A stretch of DNA of 64,000 bases from Atopobium fossor DSM 15642 (GCF_000483125.1 NZ_KI519553.1:407124-471123); one strand, 5' to 3'; shown: positions 1-10,161, counted from the stretch's first letter. Notes: a model not told the origin generated them from the sequence alone. Made by a program: numbers and translations.

Positions 1-730
1 CAATGCGATAAAGCAAATCGGGCATAATGATACGTGTCCATGCAAGTCCCAGCATGCCCCAGAAAAACAAAAAGCGCCAGGCAACCCACTGGGTAATATG
101 ATCTGGAAGGTATATATAGGTCCAACTTGATGCATGAAAAAAGGTTTCCATACCCCAACCGGTTAGCTGCTCAAGGCTACCGCCAACCAATACTGATACA
201 AAAAAGATAGTCATACTGCTGGCATTGCGATGACGAAGCTCCCAACAAATAATGGTAAGGAGCACTGCCCCAAAGCCATATAACGGGGAAAACGGACCCC
301 ATACCAAGCCCACACGACTTTGTGTAAGGCCAGCCGTTATAAACATCCATATTTCTTCTAGGATGAGTCCAGCAACACTGCCTACCAAGAAGATAATGAC
401 AAGCTGGTAAGGTTTAAGCTTCATGTAGGACAAATAGGCATCACGAGCGCGATCTACCGAGTGTTGGATAGCATCACGTTGCTCACGTGTGAGGTGTTTT
501 TGACCCGTGCGGAGGCTCGCGATAATACCATGCTCATGACGGATTTTCTCAGCCTGCGTTACGTAGGCTCTAATTTGAGCGGCATACTGGGCTTCCACAG
601 GCATGTCTTCGCCCACCATGTGGTACACAGAAGTGCCATGTCCAAGCCAAGAGATAAAACGACGAATGCCAGCAATAATTACCCTGAAAACCAACAGGAT
701 TACAAGCAGTGATATAAGAGCAATAAGCAT
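1..730 (-). CDS. CmpB-like putative ABC transporter permease (C-terminus off window)
   Basis: This is a partial gene running off the left edge. About 243 codons are readable from an ATG at 730, with GGAG about 9 nt upstream on the minus strand. An N-terminal membrane helix (residues 1-20) is followed by a charged cytoplasmic stretch. Then come several hydrophobic segments with the motif WGPFSPLYGFGAV, which is characteristic of the CmpB-like 'putative ABC-transporter type IV' integral membrane family (PF06541-like). The substrate is unknown, and no ATPase is visible beside it. It is transcribed divergently from valS. The family call rests on that single motif plus topology. Confidence 0.7.
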   Translation of the reverse strand, partial: MLIALISLLVILLVFRVIIAGIRRFISWLGHGTSVYHMVGEDMPVEAQYAAQIRAYVTQAEKIRHEHGIIASLRTGQKHLTREQRDAIQHSVDRARDAYLSYMKLKPYQLVIIFLVGSVAGLILEEIWMFITAGLTQSRVGLVWGPFSPLYGFGAVLLTIICWELRHRNASSMTIFFVSVLVGGSLEQLTGWGMETFFHASSWTYIYLPDHITQWVAWRFLFFWGMLGLAWTRIIMPDLLYRI

Positions 731-923
731 ACAGGGCTCCAGAGAGTAGAAAACAGATTTTTATTGTCGCACATGCGTCCAGACTATGGTCTTCCTGCAG
801 TAAAACGCACAGGTACATCATCATGATATGACTGTGCCATGCGGCGTGTTATTCTGCTTGTTATACTTATTTGTTCACAAATCTTTTGTCATGTAATCGC
901 ACCAAGAGAAGGCAGAGTGTATC

Positions 924-3611
924 GTGGAAGAGATGCCTAAAACGTATGATCCACAAACGAGCGAGCCAGAACTTATCCAAAAATGGATGGATGCTGGCTG
1001 CTATCGTCGGAGCAAGGGTGTAGGGGATTGCACAGTTGTTATTCCACCGCCAAACGTTACGGGCATTTTGCATATGGGCCATGCTATGGATGACTCTATT
1101 CAGGATACCTTTGTACGCTATAACCGTATGCGTGGTCGTTCTACTCGCTGGATTGTGGGTACCGATCACGCTGGTATTGCAACACAAACCAAGGTAGATA
1201 AAAAACTCAAGTCCGAGGGGGTTTCTCGTTTGGAAATTGGTCGTGAGAAGTTCTTGGAGGCTTGCTGGGATTGGACGCATGAGTATGGCGGAACCATCTT
1301 AAGTCAGATTAAGCGTATGGGATGTTCGGTAGACTTTGAGGACGAGCAATTTACCATGAGCCCTGCCTATGCACAAGCGGTGCGCAAGGTGTTTGTTCAG
1401 TGGTATCACGATGAGCTTATCTATCGCGGCAAGCGTATTGTTAACTGGTGCCCTCACTGCCTGACTGCCATCTCTGACGATGAAGCAGAGTATCGTGATG
1501 AGAAGGGCCATCTGTGGTATCTGCGCTATCCTCTTACCGAGCCCGTGGATGGTGTTGAATACATTACCGTTGCTACTACTCGCCCAGAGACTATGCTGGG
1601 AGATACAGGCATTGCGGTTTCTCCGTCTGACCCAGACAAGCAAAAGCTGGTGGGCAAGACGGTTATGCTACCCATTGTTAACCGCGAGATTCCTATTTTT
1701 GCAGACTGGCATGTAGACGCTGGTTATGGTACTGGCTTTGTTAAGGTAACACCTGCTCATGACCCCAATGACTTTGCTATGGGTGAAGCTCACGATTTGC
1801 CAAAGATTAACATTTTTGATGAGACTGCCCATGTGGTAGACGGTTATGGTGAGTTTAGTGGTCTGGACCGTGATGAAGCTCGTAAAGCTGTTGTGGCTTG
1901 GTTTGAGCAGCACGAACTTTTGGACCACATTGAGGATCTTGAGCATTCCGTCATGCATTGTTATCGCTGCGATACTACACTAGAACCTTGGCTCTCTGAG
2001 CAGTGGTTTGTAGCTGTCGATAAACTCAAAGATCGAGCAACTGAGGTTGTAAAGAGCGGTGAGGTTAGCTTCCATCCCGATCGTTGGACACAAACCTACC
2101 TTACGTGGATGGAAAACTTAAAGGACTGGTGCATTTCTAGGCAGCTGTGGTGGGGCCATCGGATTCCAGTGTTTTACTGTGATGACTGTGGCTGGCAAGA
2201 TGCGCTTATGGAGGACACGGACGTATGTCCCAAGTGTGGAAGTCATCATGTGCATCAGGATGAAGACGTTTTGGACACCTGGTTCTCCAGTCAGTTGTGG
2301 ACGTTTGCAACACAGGGTTGGCCTTACGATATCGGCCAACTTGCAGACCATCATCCTACCAAGGTACTGGTAACTGCCCGCGATATTATTGCCTTATGGG
2401 TTGCTCGCATGGTTATGAGTTCGCTGTACTTTACGGATGAAATTCCCTTTCATGACGTGTATATTTACGCCACTATTTTGGCTAAAGATGGTAGTCGCAT
2501 GTCCAAATCCAAGGGCAACGGCGTAGATCCTATGGATCTTATGGATAAGTATGGTGCAGACGCCATGCGCTTTAACCTGCTTACTCTTATTACCAACAAC
2601 CAAGACGTCAAGTTTGATGCCAACATAGACAAAAAGACTAAGCAGCTCATCGACTCACCTCGTACTGAGCAAGCTAAATCGTTTGTTACCAAGATCTGGA
2701 ATGCAAGCCGCTTTGTACAGATGAATCTTAGTGATTACACGCCTGGTCCTGCCATGGCGCAAACGCCCGAGGATGCTTGGATGTTGTCACGTTTAGCGCG
2801 TACAGTGGCACAAATCACCAAGCAGCTAGAAGGTTATGAATTTGGCGAGTATGCCCGTAGTATTCAGTCTTTCTTCTGGAACGAGGTCTGTGACTGGTAT
2901 ATTGAGCTGTGCAAAGGTCGTCTATTGGATGGTACTGCAGATGAGCGCTTGCAGGTGCAGCGCAACCTTGTGTATGTACTTGACGTAAGTTTGCGCATGT
3001 TGCATCCCGTTATGCCCTTTGTTACCGAGAAAATCTGGGATGCCTTGCCCGCTTCTGGTTTGGATGCTCATGATGCATCATTCCTTATGCTTGCGCCATG
3101 GCCCGAGCCTTCTAAGCTCACTGCTTTTATCAATGATGAGGCCGAAAACAACTTTGAGCTTGCGCGCCGTGTTATTTCCAGCGTGCGTTCTACACGCGCT
3201 CGTTATCGCCTGTCTCCCAAAACTGAGCTTGCGGTTGTAGTAAAGACATCCGCAAATGAGCTTGCGGCATTAGAGGCTCAGCATGACTTTATTTGTCGTG
3301 TTGGTCGTGTGAGTGAGCTTACGTTGGCAGCAAGCGCAAGTAAGCCTACTGGTAGTGTAACGGTAGCAGATGGCAACCTGGAAATCTATGTTGCTTTGGG
3401 AGGCTTAGTAGATCTTTCTGCGGAGGCAGCGCGCATTCAAAAAGAACTTGCCGGTGCTGAGAAGACCTATGCCTCTGTAGCAAAGACACTTGCCAATGAA
3501 GCTTTTGTGTCTAAGGCAGCAGCTGAGGTTATTGCTAAAAAGCGTAGTCAAGCAGCTGAGCTTGAGGCCACAATTGCAACACTTACGGCACAGGTAGCAG
3601 ATCTCAGTTAG
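924..3611 (+). CDS. valS: Valyl-tRNA synthetase
   Basis: This cytoplasmic class Ia synthetase charges tRNA-Val and edits mischarged Thr. The 895-residue length is normal for bacterial ValRS. The HIGH-type motif HMGH lies at residues 50-53 after PPPNVTGIL. The KMSKS-type loop RMSKSKGNG lies near residue 525. A zinc-ribbon-like set of CxxC pairs is seen near residues 420-440 (CDDCGW...CPKCGS). The C-terminal ~70 residues form the expected tRNA-binding coiled coil. The start is GTG at 924; an ATG three codons later (933) is an equally possible start because both have only modest purine-rich upstream sequence. It is divergent from the CmpB-like gene. Confidence 0.96.
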   Translation: MEEMPKTYDPQTSEPELIQKWMDAGCYRRSKGVGDCTVVIPPPNVTGILHMGHAMDDSIQDTFVRYNRMRGRSTRWIVGTDHAGIATQTKVDKKLKSEGVSRLEIGREKFLEACWDWTHEYGGTILSQIKRMGCSVDFEDEQFTMSPAYAQAVRKVFVQWYHDELIYRGKRIVNWCPHCLTAISDDEAEYRDEKGHLWYLRYPLTEPVDGVEYITVATTRPETMLGDTGIAVSPSDPDKQKLVGKTVMLPIVNREIPIFADWHVDAGYGTGFVKVTPAHDPNDFAMGEAHDLPKINIFDETAHVVDGYGEFSGLDRDEARKAVVAWFEQHELLDHIEDLEHSVMHCYRCDTTLEPWLSEQWFVAVDKLKDRATEVVKSGEVSFHPDRWTQTYLTWMENLKDWCISRQLWWGHRIPVFYCDDCGWQDALMEDTDVCPKCGSHHVHQDEDVLDTWFSSQLWTFATQGWPYDIGQLADHHPTKVLVTARDIIALWVARMVMSSLYFTDEIPFHDVYIYATILAKDGSRMSKSKGNGVDPMDLMDKYGADAMRFNLLTLITNNQDVKFDANIDKKTKQLIDSPRTEQAKSFVTKIWNASRFVQMNLSDYTPGPAMAQTPEDAWMLSRLARTVAQITKQLEGYEFGEYARSIQSFFWNEVCDWYIELCKGRLLDGTADERLQVQRNLVYVLDVSLRMLHPVMPFVTEKIWDALPASGLDAHDASFLMLAPWPEPSKLTAFINDEAENNFELARRVISSVRSTRARYRLSPKTELAVVVKTSANELAALEAQHDFICRVGRVSELTLAASASKPTGSVTVADGNLEIYVALGGLVDLSAEAARIQKELAGAEKTYASVAKTLANEAFVSKAAAEVIAKKRSQAAELEATIATLTAQVADLS

Positions 3612-3676
3612 ACGTTTGAGTAAGTAATTTTGCAGTCTGGCAATTTGTACATCTGCAGCTAAAAGAGGTACTCACG

Positions 3677-4387
3677 ATGAACGAGCGCACATCTTTTATC
3701 CCAATGTGTAAGAAATCTTTACGCACCCAAGCGCATGAGCGCCGTTCATCTTTTTTAGCAGCAGATCGTATGCAGGAGGATGCAGCTATTACAGCGCAGG
3801 TGCTTGCCTTACCCGAATGGCAGCAGGCGCAGACGGTCTTTGCTTATGTATCTTTACCTGAGGAAGTTTCTACCGTAGCTCTTATTGAAGCTGCTTGGAA
3901 TCAGGGTAAAGACGTAGTATTTCCTCGCATGGACCCTCAGACCAAGCGTTTGCTTTGGTATATCATAGCCCCGCAGTCCAACTATGTGCAGCTTGCTGCC
4001 GTGGATGAATTTGCATCTATTGGCTTTGAGCGTAGTGCTTTTGGAGTGTGGGAGCCTATGATAAGTCCCACCGCACAAATACATGTGGGACAGGGCTATC
4101 CACAAGTTCCTGGTGCACGCCCTATACAGGGTCATGCAGCCTACAATTCCGTAACTGAGCCATCACAATTAGCGCTTATACCTGGTCTCGTGTATGACCA
4201 TATGGGCTTTCGTTTGGGATATGGTGCTGGTTGCTACGATAGGTTTTTATCGATATTTCCAGGCTTTAGCGTGGGTGTAGTACACAGCCCTAATTTTATT
4301 GACAACTTAGACAGTGAGCACTGTCTAACCAACAGAGATCTCCCTGTCCGTTGTGTGGTTTGCAATAAGCACGTAATCCGTCCCTAA
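3677..4387 (+). CDS. 5-formyltetrahydrofolate cyclo-ligase family protein (MTHFS)
   Basis: MTHFS converts 5-formyl-THF to 5,10-methenyl-THF using ATP, returning stored folate to the active pool. The 236-residue protein has a basic N-terminus ([12 protein letters not shown]). The C-terminal family signature [25 protein letters not shown] spans residues ~167-191 (GxGxGxYDR-type). The middle section (residues ~118-160) is longer than usual and carries an insertion before the signature. It lies 34 nt upstream of fhs and heads the one-carbon cluster, which fits the assignment. The start ATG at 3677 follows a modest GAGGTACTC sequence. Confidence 0.88.
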   Translation: MNERTSFIPMCKKSLRTQAHERRSSFLAADRMQEDAAITAQVLALPEWQQAQTVFAYVSLPEEVSTVALIEAAWNQGKDVVFPRMDPQTKRLLWYIIAPQSNYVQLAAVDEFASIGFERSAFGVWEPMISPTAQIHVGQGYPQVPGARPIQGHAAYNSVTEPSQLALIPGLVYDHMGFRLGYGAGCYDRFLSIFPGFSVGVVHSPNFIDNLDSEHCLTNRDLPVRCVVCNKHVIRP

Positions 4388-4421
4388 GTTTTTTGTCCAC
4401 AAGCACCAAGGAAGGTTTGTC

Positions 4422-6089
4422 ATGGCCAAAACTGATATTGAGATTGCTCAAGAAGCACAGTTGTTACCCATTTTTGAAGTGGCAAAAAAAGCTGGTTTGA
4501 CCGAAGAGATGTTAGAACCTTACGGATATACCAAGGCTAAGGTGGACATCCATTCTCTTTCCGACAAGCCTCAAAAGGGCAAGCTTGTATTGGTGAGCGC
4601 CATTAACCCCACACCTGCGGGTGAGGGTAAAACCACTACATCTGTTGGCTTGGCAGATGCCATGAACAAGCTGGGTTACAACACGCTGTTGTGTTTGCGC
4701 GAGCCTTCGCTTGGTCCTGTATTTGGTGTTAAGGGTGGTGCAGCTGGTGGCGGTTATGCTCAGGTTGTTCCCATGGAGGACATTAATCTGCATTTTACAG
4801 GGGACTTTCACGCTATTGGTGCTGCAAACAATTTGTGTGCTGCAATGCTAGACAACCACATTAAGCAGGGTAACGTCTTGGGTATTGATCCGCGCCGCGT
4901 GGTTTGGAAGCGTTGCGTAGACATGAATGATCGTCAGTTGCGCAACATAGTGGATGGCTTGGGTGGCATTGCAGATGGTATGCCACGACAAGATGGTTTT
5001 GATATTACCGTGGCTTCCGAGGTCATGGCCTGTTTTTGCTTGGCAGTTGACTTGCTTGACCTTAAAGCACGTTTGGCTCGCATGGTTATTGCTTACACCT
5101 ATGACCGCAAGCCTGTTACCGTAGCAGATATTAACGCTCAAGGCGCTATGACGGCTCTGCTCAAGGATGCCTTTAAGCCCAATTTAGTGCAAACGCTGGA
5201 GAACAATCCTGCATTTGTTCATGGTGGTCCCTTTGCCAATATTGCTCATGGCTGTAATTCTGTAGAGGCAACCACCACTGCACGTAAGTTGGCAGATTAC
5301 GTGGTAACCGAGGCTGGGTTTGGTGCAGATTTGGGTGCCGAGAAATTCTTGGATATCAAATGTCGTGCTGCGGGTATTGCACCAAGTGCGGTGGTATTGG
5401 TAGCTACTGTTCGTGCGCTTAAGTACAACGGTGGTGTTGCCAAGACAGACCTTACGCAAGAAAATCTGACTGCGCTTGAAGCTGGTATGCCTAATCTGTT
5501 GCGTCATGTGCAAAACATTCGCGAAGTGTATGGTCTGCCTGTTGTTGTGGCCATCAATGCATTTCCTACAGATACTGCTGCGGAGCTGGCGTTGGTGGAG
5601 CAAAAGTGCAATGAGCTTGGTGTAAACGTTGCTCTATCCGAGGTATGGGCTAAGGGTTCTCAGGGTGGCTTGGACCTTGCAGCAGAAGTGGTGCGTTTGT
5701 GTGATGAACCCAGCCAGCTGCAGTATGCGTATAATACGCACGATGGTATCGAACAAAAACTTACAGACATTGCCACCAAGATTTATCATGCAGATGGCGT
5801 GGACTTTACTCCTGCTGCAAGCAAGCAACTTAAGCAGTTAGAAGAGCAGGGCTTTGGTGAACTACCCATCTGTGTGGCTAAGACACAATATTCCTTCTCG
5901 GACGACCAAACTAAGTTGGGTGCGCCTACCAACTTCCGTATTACTGTGCGTAACCTGCGTGTTTCTGCGGGCGCTGGCTTTATTGTGGCACTTACGGGTG
6001 ACATTATGACCATGCCAGGGCTACCCAAGGTTCCTTCTGCCGAGAAGATTGATGTAACTAAAGACGGCAAGATCGTTGGTTTGTTCTAA
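4422..6089 (+). CDS. fhs: Formate--tetrahydrofolate ligase
   Basis: This enzyme makes 10-formyl-THF from formate, THF and ATP. The 555-residue length is typical. The ATP-binding loop [12 protein letters not shown] sits at about residues 63-74, with other family blocks such as [21 protein letters not shown] and [12 protein letters not shown] downstream. A strong AAGGAAGG sequence precedes the ATG. It is the second gene of a folate cluster that also encodes the cyclohydrolase (fchA-like), FolD, FolE and FolC. Formate from fermentation could therefore be fed directly into purine and thymidylate synthesis (inference). Confidence 0.97.
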   Translation: MAKTDIEIAQEAQLLPIFEVAKKAGLTEEMLEPYGYTKAKVDIHSLSDKPQKGKLVLVSAINPTPAGEGKTTTSVGLADAMNKLGYNTLLCLREPSLGPVFGVKGGAAGGGYAQVVPMEDINLHFTGDFHAIGAANNLCAAMLDNHIKQGNVLGIDPRRVVWKRCVDMNDRQLRNIVDGLGGIADGMPRQDGFDITVASEVMACFCLAVDLLDLKARLARMVIAYTYDRKPVTVADINAQGAMTALLKDAFKPNLVQTLENNPAFVHGGPFANIAHGCNSVEATTTARKLADYVVTEAGFGADLGAEKFLDIKCRAAGIAPSAVVLVATVRALKYNGGVAKTDLTQENLTALEAGMPNLLRHVQNIREVYGLPVVVAINAFPTDTAAELALVEQKCNELGVNVALSEVWAKGSQGGLDLAAEVVRLCDEPSQLQYAYNTHDGIEQKLTDIATKIYHADGVDFTPAASKQLKQLEEQGFGELPICVAKTQYSFSDDQTKLGAPTNFRITVRNLRVSAGAGFIVALTGDIMTMPGLPKVPSAEKIDVTKDGKIVGLF

Positions 6090-6122
6090 ATAAACCCATC
6101 TTGTTTGCTGGAGGAAAATTTC

Positions 6123-6755
6123 TTGATTACACACGTTACTAACTTACGTTGTACGGACTATGTTCGTGCAGTAGCTTCAAAACAATCTATTCCTGGGGGA
6201 GGCTCGGTTACAGCGCTGGTTGGTGCTTTGGGAGCCTCCTTGGGCTGCATGGCTGCAAACTTTACTAAGGGTAAATCTGCTTTTGTACAACATGAAGATC
6301 GCCTAAGCGAGCTCATTGCCCAGCTAGAAAACCTTGCAGCAGAGCTTATGCTGCAGGTAGACTACGATGCAAAATCAGTAGAGGAACTAGCCTGTGCATG
6401 GGCGCTTCCTCAGTCTGACCCTATGCGAGAAGAGCGCATTCAGTTAGCTACGTTTGATGCTACGAAGGCTCCTTTGGCTATGATGCGTGCTTTGGTGCAG
6501 ACACTTGTGCTGTTAGAAGAACTTGTTGATATATGCTCTAAGCTGCTTTTATCTGATGTGGGCACTGGTGCTTTGTTGTGTGAGACGGCACTACAGGCAG
6601 CAGCGCTTAATGTATTTGTAAATACAAACTGTCTGGTGGATGTTCAGCAGCGTGAGCAGCTTGAATCTGAGTGTGACGAGATATTAAAACGTTGGCTACC
6701 TCGTGCTCAAGAGCTTGCAAAAAACGTGTGCGAACAAATTCGTCATTCTCGCTAA
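6123..6755 (+). CDS. fchA: Cyclodeaminase/methenyl-THF cyclohydrolase family protein (FchA-like)
   Basis: This 210-residue protein of the formiminotransferase-cyclodeaminase (FTCD_C) family is all-helical, with the conserved N-terminal loop SIPGGGSVTALVGALGASL at residues ~21-39. In clostridia and acetogens the stand-alone form (FchA) hydrolyses 5,10-methenyl-THF to 10-formyl-THF. Its position between fhs and folD strongly supports that role here. The start is TTG at 6123, because GGAGG lies 8 nt upstream; the in-frame TTG at 6105 precedes that Shine-Dalgarno and is rejected. A formimino-THF cyclodeaminase activity cannot be excluded, but no histidine-degradation genes are nearby. Confidence 0.86.
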   Translation: MITHVTNLRCTDYVRAVASKQSIPGGGSVTALVGALGASLGCMAANFTKGKSAFVQHEDRLSELIAQLENLAAELMLQVDYDAKSVEELACAWALPQSDPMREERIQLATFDATKAPLAMMRALVQTLVLLEELVDICSKLLLSDVGTGALLCETALQAAALNVFVNTNCLVDVQQREQLESECDEILKRWLPRAQELAKNVCEQIRHSR

Positions 6756-6791
6756 TCTGCGGTTTTCTCGCTTGGTAAAAGAAGATTTAGT

Positions 6792-7646
6792 ATGACACAG
6801 TTACTTCGCGGCGCTCCTGTCGCAAAACAGATGCAAGAACAAAGTGCTGCTCGTGTGGCAGCTTTGGTGCAAGAGGGTATTACGCCAACGCTTGCTTTGG
6901 TGCGTGTGGGCAATCGTCCAGATGACCTATCCTACGAACGCGGCATACTCAAGCGTGCACATGAGGCGTGTGTGCAAATACAAACCATTATGCTGCCGCA
7001 GGACTGCATTACACAAGATGTATTAGATGCTGTGGTGTCTATAAATAAGGACCCTCATATTCATGGGGCACTACTGTTTCGTCCTATGCCACATCATATT
7101 GATCAGCGTGCCGTTTGTGCGGCGTTGGATCCTCAAAAAGATGTTGATGGTATTACACAAGATTCTCTTTATGGTACGTTTGCTTGTGAGCCTGTGGGAT
7201 TTGCGCCTTGTACGGCAGAAGCCGTTATTCGTATGCTTGATTTTTATGAGGTTGTCTTAGAGGGTACACAGGTGGCAGTGGTTGGTCGCTCACTGGTGGT
7301 GGGACGTCCACTGGCTGCACTGTTGTTGGCGCGCAATGCTACTCCTACCATATGTCATTCCAAGACGCAGCACTTAGAACAGGTCTGTGCACATGCGCAG
7401 GTAGTAGTGGTTGCTACAGGACATCCACAAAGTTTTTCGGCAGTAGGCACCAATGCAAAGCAAGTTGTTGTAGATGTGGGCATACACTGGGACGAAGATG
7501 CTCAAAAACTGGTTGGTGATGTAGACTTTGCCAATGTAAAACCCATAGTTGCTGCGATTAGTCCTGTGCCTGGTGGCGTGGGATCGCTTACAACTGCTGT
7601 GCTTATTGATCATGTTGTTACTGCTGCTGAGCGCAGCATAAAATAA
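6792..7646 (+). CDS. folD: Methylenetetrahydrofolate dehydrogenase (FolD), cyclohydrolase site apparently lost
   Basis: FolD interconverts 5,10-methylene-THF and 5,10-methenyl-THF using NAD(P), and in most bacteria also hydrolyses the latter. The 284-residue protein keeps the dehydrogenase features: KDVDGI at ~115-120, the Rossmann loop VVGRSLVVGRP and the C-terminal PVPGGVGSLTTA. In the cyclohydrolase site the usual Tyr-x3-Lys motif reads Y48 E R G I52, so the lysine position is Ile. The usual VQLPLP reads LFRPMP, so Gln is Phe96. This suggests a monofunctional dehydrogenase working with the adjacent FchA. A weak Shine-Dalgarno (AAAAGAAG) precedes the ATG. Confidence 0.93.
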   Translation: MTQLLRGAPVAKQMQEQSAARVAALVQEGITPTLALVRVGNRPDDLSYERGILKRAHEACVQIQTIMLPQDCITQDVLDAVVSINKDPHIHGALLFRPMPHHIDQRAVCAALDPQKDVDGITQDSLYGTFACEPVGFAPCTAEAVIRMLDFYEVVLEGTQVAVVGRSLVVGRPLAALLLARNATPTICHSKTQHLEQVCAHAQVVVVATGHPQSFSAVGTNAKQVVVDVGIHWDEDAQKLVGDVDFANVKPIVAAISPVPGGVGSLTTAVLIDHVVTAAERSIK

Positions 7647-7656
7647 AGGAAGTTAT

Positions 7657-8229
7657 ATGGCTGTAGATAAACCCCGTGCAGAGGCTGCAATACGTGAACT
7701 TTTGCTGGCAATTGGAGAAAATCCAGATCGTGAAGGTTTGCAAGGCACGCCAGATCGCGTGGCACGTGCGTGTGAAGAGCTGTTTGCAGGCATGTCAGAA
7801 AACCCTGCCAATCATTTGCTCAAGCAATTTCACGAGCAAGATAATCAAGAAATGGTCATTGTACGCGACATCCCCTTTTCTTCCATGTGTGAGCACCATA
7901 TTTTGCCTTTTGTGGGACGTGCACATGTTGCCTACATCCCACAAGAAGGTCGCATTACTGGTCTTTCCAAAATTGCTCGCTGCGTAAGTGGATATTCTCA
8001 TCGCCTGCAGGTGCAAGAGCGCATGACAGCACAGATTGCAGATGCGCTGGTAGATACCCTCAATCCGCTTGGTGTGTTAGTAGTGCTCCAAGCAGAGCAT
8101 ACCTGTATGACTATGCGTGGTATCCGTGCAGCAGGATCAGAAACGGTTACCTCTGCGGTGCGTGGTTGCTTTAAAACCAATGCAAAAACGCGTGAAGAGG
8201 CCATGGGTTTGTTAGGGCTGAGGGGTTAG
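7657..8229 (+). CDS. folE: GTP cyclohydrolase I
   Basis: FolE catalyses the first step of tetrahydrofolate synthesis, GTP to 7,8-dihydroneopterin triphosphate, in the cytoplasm. The 190-residue protein has the zinc-binding and active-site signature SSMCEHHILPFVGRAHVAYIP at residues ~69-89. It also has GLSKIARCVSGYSHRLQVQERMTAQIA and the second zinc Cys in EHTCMTMRGI. It starts 10 nt after folD with AAGGAAG in front of the ATG, and ends 3 nt before folC, so it is clearly in the same operon. folP, folK and folB are not in this window. Confidence 0.96.
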   Translation: MAVDKPRAEAAIRELLLAIGENPDREGLQGTPDRVARACEELFAGMSENPANHLLKQFHEQDNQEMVIVRDIPFSSMCEHHILPFVGRAHVAYIPQEGRITGLSKIARCVSGYSHRLQVQERMTAQIADALVDTLNPLGVLVVLQAEHTCMTMRGIRAAGSETVTSAVRGCFKTNAKTREEAMGLLGLRG

Positions 8230-8232
8230 TAC

Positions 8233-9642
8233 ATGAGCTATTCTCTTCCGTTTGCCGTAACCGATTTTACCTATGATCAAGCACTAACGTATTTGCACGC
8301 TGCACTACGATTTGGCATAGAACCCCTGCTAGAAACTGTGCAGGATATGCTGGTTGAGCTAAATAATCCAGACCTTGCGTTTAAGTCATTACAGATTGCA
8401 GGCACTAATGGTAAGACATCAACTGCCCGTTTTGCGGCAGCTTTGTTGCGAGGTGAGAGGTATAAAACTGCGTTGTATACCTCTCCTGAACTGGTGTATT
8501 ACACCGAGCGCATGGAGATTGATGGCAAGCCGGTAAGTCCTGAGGATTTTGGACACGGTGTAGCTGCTGCCGCAGAGGCAGGCCGCCGCGTAAACGAGCG
8601 CCGTCGTGCTGAAGGCTTGCGTCCATATGACATTACGGAATTTGACACGCTTACGGTGGCTGCCTGCGTTCTTTTTGCCGAGAAGGGCGTGGAGGTTGCT
8701 GTTTTGGAATGTGGAATGGGAGGGCGTTGGGATGCAACCAGTGCCGTTAAGTCCATTTGTTCCGTTGCCATTACAGGTGTTGGTTTGGATCATACGCGCA
8801 TTCTAGGAGATACGCTTGAGGCTATTGCGCAGGAAAAGGCTGCCATTATTAAGCCTGGTAGAACCTGTGTGTTAGGTGTAGGCACTGCTACGCCTGCATT
8901 GGTAGAAGATGTCTTTTTGCAACGGTGTTTGCATGCGGGGGTAACGCCAACTTTGCTGCGTCCAGCTAAGCGTGAGGATGCAGAAGGACAGATGCACTGC
9001 GGTGAATTGCGCGTTCATCCTGAGTTTCCTTTGGCAACCTATGATATTACACACTATCCCAACAAAATTGGTGACACAGTATTGGTGCAACTAACTACAC
9101 CATATGCAAGCTATGGTAGTTTGGGTGCTCTTAAGCCTAGTTATCAAGCAGCAAATTTTTCTTGTGCCACCGTGTTAGTAGAGCAGTTCTTGGATTGTGC
9201 TCTAGATGAACTTACGGCAGAGCGTAGCATTGTGCAATGTCCTACGCCAGGTAGATTTGATCTTGTACGTTCCTATCCACCTGAATTGGTAGATGCTTGC
9301 CATAACCCACAGTCCGTTCAAACATTCCTTACAGCCGTGCGTGCCATTGCACCAAAGAAAGAAGATCGTCCACAGCTTTTGTGTGCGGTTCTTGCTGATA
9401 AGGATGTAAAGGGCATAGTAAAATTGCTGGCAGCAGAGTTTTTTCAGGTTTGCGTTACGCAAACACAATCACCGCGTGCACTGCCCGCATCTGAGCTTGC
9501 ACAGCTTTTTGAGCAGGTAGGATGTACACCTATGCAGGTTTTCTCAACAGTAGGGGAGGCTGTTAAGGCCTTGGAGGGTACTCCATGGGTGGCGTGTGGC
9601 TCCATTACGCTTGCGGGCGAAGTTGTTGGAATCCTGCGATAA
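8233..9642 (+). CDS. folC: Bifunctional folylpolyglutamate/dihydrofolate synthase
   Basis: FolC adds glutamate to dihydropteroate and/or to reduced folates, retaining them in the cell. The 469-residue length fits the Mur-ligase-related family. It has the P-loop IAGTNGKTSTARF near residues 55-67, the central LECGMGGRWDATSA block near residues 156-169 and the C-terminal ligase domain. It is separated from folE by only 3 nt, with AGGGG upstream of the ATG. It closes the one-carbon/folate cluster. Whether it has DHFS, FPGS or both activities cannot be told from sequence alone. Confidence 0.93.
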   Translation: MSYSLPFAVTDFTYDQALTYLHAALRFGIEPLLETVQDMLVELNNPDLAFKSLQIAGTNGKTSTARFAAALLRGERYKTALYTSPELVYYTERMEIDGKPVSPEDFGHGVAAAAEAGRRVNERRRAEGLRPYDITEFDTLTVAACVLFAEKGVEVAVLECGMGGRWDATSAVKSICSVAITGVGLDHTRILGDTLEAIAQEKAAIIKPGRTCVLGVGTATPALVEDVFLQRCLHAGVTPTLLRPAKREDAEGQMHCGELRVHPEFPLATYDITHYPNKIGDTVLVQLTTPYASYGSLGALKPSYQAANFSCATVLVEQFLDCALDELTAERSIVQCPTPGRFDLVRSYPPELVDACHNPQSVQTFLTAVRAIAPKKEDRPQLLCAVLADKDVKGIVKLLAAEFFQVCVTQTQSPRALPASELAQLFEQVGCTPMQVFSTVGEAVKALEGTPWVACGSITLAGEVVGILR

Positions 9643-9726
9643 GAGCGCGTGGACTATAATCTCTGCTAAAATCGTTGAGAAGCGCGTACGCGCGTTTGGA
9701 ATCGTACATCAAAGGAGCACTTCCAC

Positions 9727-10161
9727 ATGTCTGACCTTATCAATCAGCTTATTACGCCTGAAGTACGCATGGTTATTTATCTTATGCTCGCGTGCGTTGT
9801 TATGTTGTACGTCTTGTCCATTGTGTATGTTATCCGTGACGCTCAGCGCCGTGGTGCAGAGCCTTGGTGGCTCTGGGCAATTATTTCTGTCATTCCTATT
9901 GTGGGCTTGCTTGCCTATGTAATCTTGCGTCCAAGCAGCTATTTAGTAGATCGAGAAGAGCAGGATTTGGATATTGCTTTGCGTGAGCACCAGCTTTCTC
10001 ACTATGGCATTTGCCCTAAGTGTGGCACGCCTATTGACCGTGACTTTATTGTGTGCCCTATTTGCAATACTCAGGTGCGCAATGTTTGTCCTACCTGCCA
10101 TCGTCCTCTTAATGCGGATTGGAAGGTTTGTCCTTACTGTCGCACGCGCATTCAGCAGTAA
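9727..10161 (+). CDS. Membrane protein with C-terminal double zinc ribbon
   Basis: This 144-residue protein has two N-terminal transmembrane helices (residues ~14-34 and 49-66) joined by a short loop ending RRGAEPWW, resembling the phospholipase-D nuclease N-terminal membrane module. The C-terminal half carries four CxxC knuckles (CPKCG, CPICN, CPTCH, CPYCR), which should form two zinc ribbons facing the cytoplasm. A good Shine-Dalgarno (AAGGAGCAC) precedes the ATG. A strong intrinsic terminator follows at 10209. No enzymatic motif is visible; it may be a membrane-tethered adaptor (inference). Confidence 0.8.
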   Translation: MSDLINQLITPEVRMVIYLMLACVVMLYVLSIVYVIRDAQRRGAEPWWLWAIISVIPIVGLLAYVILRPSSYLVDREEQDLDIALREHQLSHYGICPKCGTPIDRDFIVCPICNTQVRNVCPTCHRPLNADWKVCPYCRTRIQQ

